From Magnolia sinica (Eukaryota > Streptophyta > Magnoliopsida > Magnoliales > Magnoliaceae): a stretch of DNA of 64,000 nt. The position numbers and the translations under genes were made by a program. The stretch is taken from the NCBI RefSeq assembly GCF_029962835.1, contig NC_080574.1:24402001-24466000 (forward strand). Reading direction: 5' to 3'. The first letter of the stretch is position 1, and each line of letters opens with the position of its first letter. A model generated the notes under the pieces. That model saw only the letters and a program-made list of their open reading frames with translations. It was not told the origin of the DNA and did no database searches. Positions 60,039 to 64,000 of this stretch are shown here, in pieces.

Positions 60039-60060
60039 CGGGCTTTGAGAACTCTCGAAA

Positions 60061-60844
60061 TGGAAGGTGGTGGGAAAAATAAAAGGAAAGAAGGAAAGAC
60101 GGTGAAAGATATTTTAAATAAAAAATAGCAGAAGATAAATAAAATAGACGATTTTGACAGGATAATTTTGACGGGATAAAGAGGCTCGGAGAATTTGGTT
60201 GGGACGTTTCACGGGGAGGAGGTGTACGGTGAACAGGAAAAAAATAAAATTCAGTAGACGTCTTATCAAGTTTAAAAGTGGGACCACATGGTCTATAGTT
60301 CGTTGATCCAAACCGTTGGTATGATCGGCCTCGCGGTAGATGGTGCATGCACGATAAATTCCCAGAATTGGAAGATGCTGGCTAAGCAATATTTGGCCTT
60401 GTTTTGGTGAAATGTGAACCGCTGCAGTGTTTGCTTGCTGATTCGTTTGTTGGGCACCCGATCAAGGGTCATGATTCATCCAAGGAGGACTTTTGTTGCT
60501 TGGCCGTCCGCAGCTGGGGCCGTGATATTGATGATTTGGATCACTGAACAGTGGGTCCCACTTGAATTGATTGATAACATAACGGTGGTGTACAAACTTT
60601 TTGTCCCTGTTTTGTGTACAGACGTGATCAAGGGATTTTCAAAGGAATGATATTTGCAACTGCAGGGTCCAAACGCAAGCGCTGCACATGTGCCAATGTG
60701 GCCACTTGTGCAAAATCTGTAACATCCGTCAGTCAGGCCCATTGGTGGATGCATCTTATTCTAGAAATCAGGCCAACCCGCTGTTCAAGTGAGCCACACA
60801 TGTTCATCGAGTAGGAACTGCTTGCTGTCCTCTTTTAGCAGCTC
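60061..60844. other. Upstream flank / promoter region of the RRM gene
   Basis: It includes AT-rich sequence with a TTTAAAATATC motif (about 60103-60114) and dispersed-repeat motifs (GGGACCACATGG, 60280-60360). No second gene was found. Confidence 0.35.
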
Positions 60845-61335
60845 TAGAGCGAGGCATGTCTGACCCGATCCGATGGATCGGACCCGATTCTAACGAACCG
60901 ATGGCCCAAATCGATGCGGATCGAGTTGGGTCATTTAGATCCTAATGTTTTTCGGATCGTGGTCAATCCAGACCAATCCAATCCCTAACCGATCCTGATG
61001 GATCCGATCCGACTCGATTTGGAGTGGATAAACCATGTGCATTCACGGTGGGCCCCAACAGAATTTACTTAGTACCACAATGTAAGATACATCCTCTCTT
61101 ATGTACCTATGGTAACATATAATAGTATAGAATTGTACTCTGTATTACCAATAGTAGAAAAAAAAAAGTGTTTATATCTATCAGGGCAGACGATGATATC
61201 ATCCTATCATTTTCGATGAGAGAGAGAGAGAGCTTTCATGAGAGAGAGAGAGCTTTCATAGGAGCGAGAGAGAGAACTATATAGCTGTTGTAGTTGTAGG
61301 TAAGTGTCGTGATGATGATATAATCCTATCATTTT

Positions 61336-61378
<43 letters not shown>

Positions 61379-62248
61379 ATATAGTTGTTGTAGCTATAGG
61401 TAAGTGTCGTGCGAAGACGAGTACTAACTCTCCTCGAGCTTCGAGTTGTATGAACGGTTCAAAGGAGATCAAAGTTATATGGGCCCCACAGTGTTGTATT
61501 TATTATATCCACACCATTCATATATTTTTAGAGATCATTATAGAGCATTATTCAAAAAATGAATAATATCCAAAGATCATCTGGACCACACCACAAATCG
61601 CAACAAATATAATGATTTTCACCATTAAACAATTTGTGCAGTCCACTTGATAGTTAGATTTGTCTTATTTTTCGTCTCAAGCCTTAAGACGAGCTCGTCA
61701 AATGGATGGACGGTTTGGATATAACACATACCCCATGATCAAACCCACGAAACTTGCTAACGTCAATACATCAAGTGTCAACACAGCTGCACTTTCGTGT
61801 TGTGCACGTCCACATAGCTACACCGACGCGCCTCGAGCTCCGAGTTCTATGAACGGCTCAAATGAGATCAAAATTACATGGGCCCCACAATGATGTATTT
61901 ATTATATCCACACCGTTTATCCATTTTTCGTGATCATTTTATAGCATTTGGAAAAATATAATTGAATCATATCTAAAGCTCAAATGGACCACACCGAAAA
62001 TAGCAGCGGGGATAATGATTTTCACCGTAAAAAAAAATCGATCTGAATCGTACCCAACCCGATCCGACTTGATTTCCCTCATCGAGTCGAACTCGGTTCG
62101 AGTCAGGCCAACCGTGCATCGAATCTTTTCGAGTCAGATGTCCCGAACTCGGTCCAGGATCGGATCAAGTTCAGGTCAGCCTGTATAGATTTTGGATCAA
62201 ATCGAGTTGGACCCAATCCAATCCGACTCGGTCTGATGCCCAACTCTA
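60845..62248. mobile_element. Non-autonomous hAT-type element, 1.4 kb
   Basis: A perfect 8-bp target duplication AGCAGCTC (60837-60844 and 62249-62256) flanks ends TAGAGCGAGGCATGTCTGACC and TAGAGTTGGGCATCAGACC (inverse of right end). Subterminal regions are dense in GATCCGA/TCGGATC motifs. The interior holds (GA)n tracts (about 61220-61270 and 61339-61376) and two tandem copies of a GGGCCCCACA(G/A)TG dispersed repeat (61430-61640 and 61830-62030). No transposase. Confidence 0.88.
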
Positions 62249-62256
62249 AGCAGCTC

Positions 62257-64000
62257 ATTTTCTCATGAACATGGGGCCCAATTACTGAGTGGACGACTTG
62301 AATCTTGGACTTGGAAATACTTAGCGAGGAGCCCACCTGATGAACAGAACATGATCTCAAACATGTGTCCTATGTGAGCACTTGTGGCCGCCTAGGTCTG
62401 GCGTGTCCAGAGGTCAGCTGCGATGTTTACCGAGTGTACTCCCCACTGCACTTTTGAGGGTAGGACTTACTAGTGGCAATGAGCCGGGTTTGGTTGGACC
62501 TGACACGGCCCGATACTTAAGACCTTTGGCAGGAGTACAACTTGTGGCAGCCTGATCCTAGCCCGATAATTTTAACTGTGCCCGAATCAGCACAAAAATC
62601 AATGAAATCTCTGTTTCAATTTCCTATTTGCAAAATCAATCTTCCAAGAGACTTTTAGTTCATGGTCCTTTCTCGATGGACCCATAATCTACGGTTGGAT
62701 CATTAAATAATGGCCCCGTCCTCCAATTTGAAACCAGAACCGTAATGTATAGTCTCTCGGCCGAGCATCATATCAAACCTCCTATATTGTGTGTCTCAAT
62801 GCGCTGCAATTATTGTGCCTTAGCTCTACCTACTGTGCATGCGGTGCGAACAAATGATATCCAGACTGTCTAATTATCATGTTTCAACAAGCAAGTTTTG
62901 TAGGATTGGAGGTTACAACCGATCCAACACCCTGATTTTGAGATCGTTACTTGTTACCATGGTTTTAGCTCCTTTATTTAATTTTAGTTGGCATACCAGC
63001 CTGCCACGTGTTCTTGAACGTGATGTGACCCATGGGTGTTTTTTCTAATCAACATTTTTTATGTACCTATCCGATCTGCTTTATCACTCTATATGATAAC
63101 TATGACTGGTTATCTCTAACATAGGTGGTTGGTGTTAGCTATGGAATAACATGTATTTTTTTACCATTGTGTTGGCGCTCTTTCTCCTTATGATTTTCTG
63201 TCGGGTAGGTAATTGTGCAGGCATGCCAAAATCAATATAGGGCTCTAATCAAATTGGACAACATTCGACCCAGGTGCTAAATTAGGTATATATGTCCAAC
63301 ATGAACATATAAAACATATAACTGTATTATGAGAAAATTGGTTGCCTTCTCTGATAAATAAATTTATAGAATACCAATGTAATCAAACAAAATGAAGCAC
63401 TCACAATCAGTCACTAGAGGCAATTACAAGAATGTGTATCTTGAAATATATGTGTAATATTGGATAAAAGATAAATCTCGCGTATGAGCGTAAATTTGAA
63501 TTACAACTGAGAACTATAGATAAGAATTATCAATATTGAATTATCATTATTCATATGATAATTGAGATAAAGTAAATTGATAAATTTGTTTGGTATTGAA
63601 TTGGATTGTGTTCAGTGCTTGCTTTATAAATTTCCTCTCGTATTTATAGATTTTCATTGTACAACTTATTCTTTTACATATTTATATTATTATTCCAGTA
63701 GTTACGATAATCGAAAAGTTTTTCTCTATATATTTCTTTCTATTACATTTTCATTTTGTGACTGCTCATCTTCTATCAGCCACATTACGTTTTCTTCAGT
63801 CATGATTCATTCTTTTTGCCTGCATCCGACTCTTAATTGCACTCCAAACTTTTATTTCGATCAAACACAATATCTTATTGGTTGCTCGTTCTCATTCTGA
63901 TGATGCGTAACATTAAATTAATGCCAACTATGATTTCATACCAAATTCCTCATAAAATCTATTCAAACACCTCGTATTCGAGGTGTAATGCCACATGTCA
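62257..64000. other. Right-hand flank, no gene recognised
   Basis: A hAT-like GAGCCGGGTTTGG/GCCCGAT patch lies at about 62480-62590. The rest is AT-rich with no recognisable domain. A 107-codon open frame at 63577-63900 is Phe/Ser/Tyr-rich without known motifs; part of an LTR is possible but unproven. Confidence 0.35.

Larger units (their letters stand above)
57465..60060 (-). other. 5'UTR and first intron of the four-RRM gene
   Basis: The exon with the ATG starts at 57488 (acceptor CTACAG|GGAG). An upstream non-coding exon is inferred at about 60060-59945, ending AACAG|GCAAGT, which would be a second GC donor. The intron (59944-57489, 2.46 kb) has two MITEs and no supported open frame. The 5' end of the transcript is not defined by sequence. 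Confidence 0.5.

Noticed and set aside
59896-60348. 150-codon open frame at the 5' end of the RRM gene
   Set aside because: It spans the inferred leader exon, its GC donor and promoter sequence and shows no domain. The family N-terminus is short, and MCPGSKKLV at 57464 fits it.
63577-63900. 107-codon Phe/Tyr/Ser-rich open frame
   Set aside because: AT-rich composition, no motif and no neighbouring support.

Overview
This is nuclear DNA of a flowering plant. It has intron-rich genes with plant-type proteins, Ty3/gypsy chromovirus, LINE, hAT and Mutator-like elements, and many AT microsatellites. The recurrent 'GTGGGGCCCACC' and 'GTTTTATCCACACC' dispersed repeats suggest a woody, perhaps magnoliid, genome; that lineage guess is weak. 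Two protein-coding genes can be reconstructed completely, both on the minus strand.

(1) 447-9222: an intact MET1/DNMT1-type maintenance cytosine-5 DNA methyltransferase. It has 12 coding exons and 1568 codons, with two RFTS domains, two BAH domains and all the main catalytic motifs. The first 22 codons sit in a separate exon (9222-9156), split off by a 1.96-kb intron. The promoter has an E2F-like site.

(2) 28180-57464, with an inferred 5'UTR exon to about 60050: a roughly 32-kb gene for a 521-residue protein with four RRM domains. It is related to the plant triple-RRM hnRNP-like family (I recall Arabidopsis AT4G36960; not checked). Its introns are packed with transposons. The last coding exon, ending in the residues RYRPY, lies 11.75 kb beyond the previous one. 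Between them are a LINE scrap and a Pack-MULE (28765-39788, 9-bp target duplication). The Pack-MULE carries a receptor-kinase fragment, a nested hAT element and a nested 7.5-kb gypsy element. A second gypsy element of the same family (48177-55510, perfect 5-bp duplication) sits in an 8.85-kb intron that must use a GC donor to keep frame.

Layout: 1-446, MET1 3' flank; 447-9460, MET1 and promoter; 9.5-27.8 kb, intergenic repeats (local duplications, a 2.35-kb segmental duplication with nested ~190-bp units, a ~445-bp tandem array, MITEs and non-autonomous hAT elements, a long-TIR inverted repeat, a possible LTR fragment); 27.9-60.05 kb, the RRM gene with its intronic transposons; 60.05-64 kb, its upstream flank with a 1.4-kb hAT-type element (perfect 8-bp duplication) and no further gene.

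No link between the two genes is shown by sequence. One contextual inference is that the RRM gene is the sort of locus, with heterochromatic DNA inside introns, whose full-length transcription depends on DNA-methylation-linked machinery. Exon boundaries were placed by eye from GT/GC-AG sites, reading phase and family similarity. No alignment or transcript data were available.
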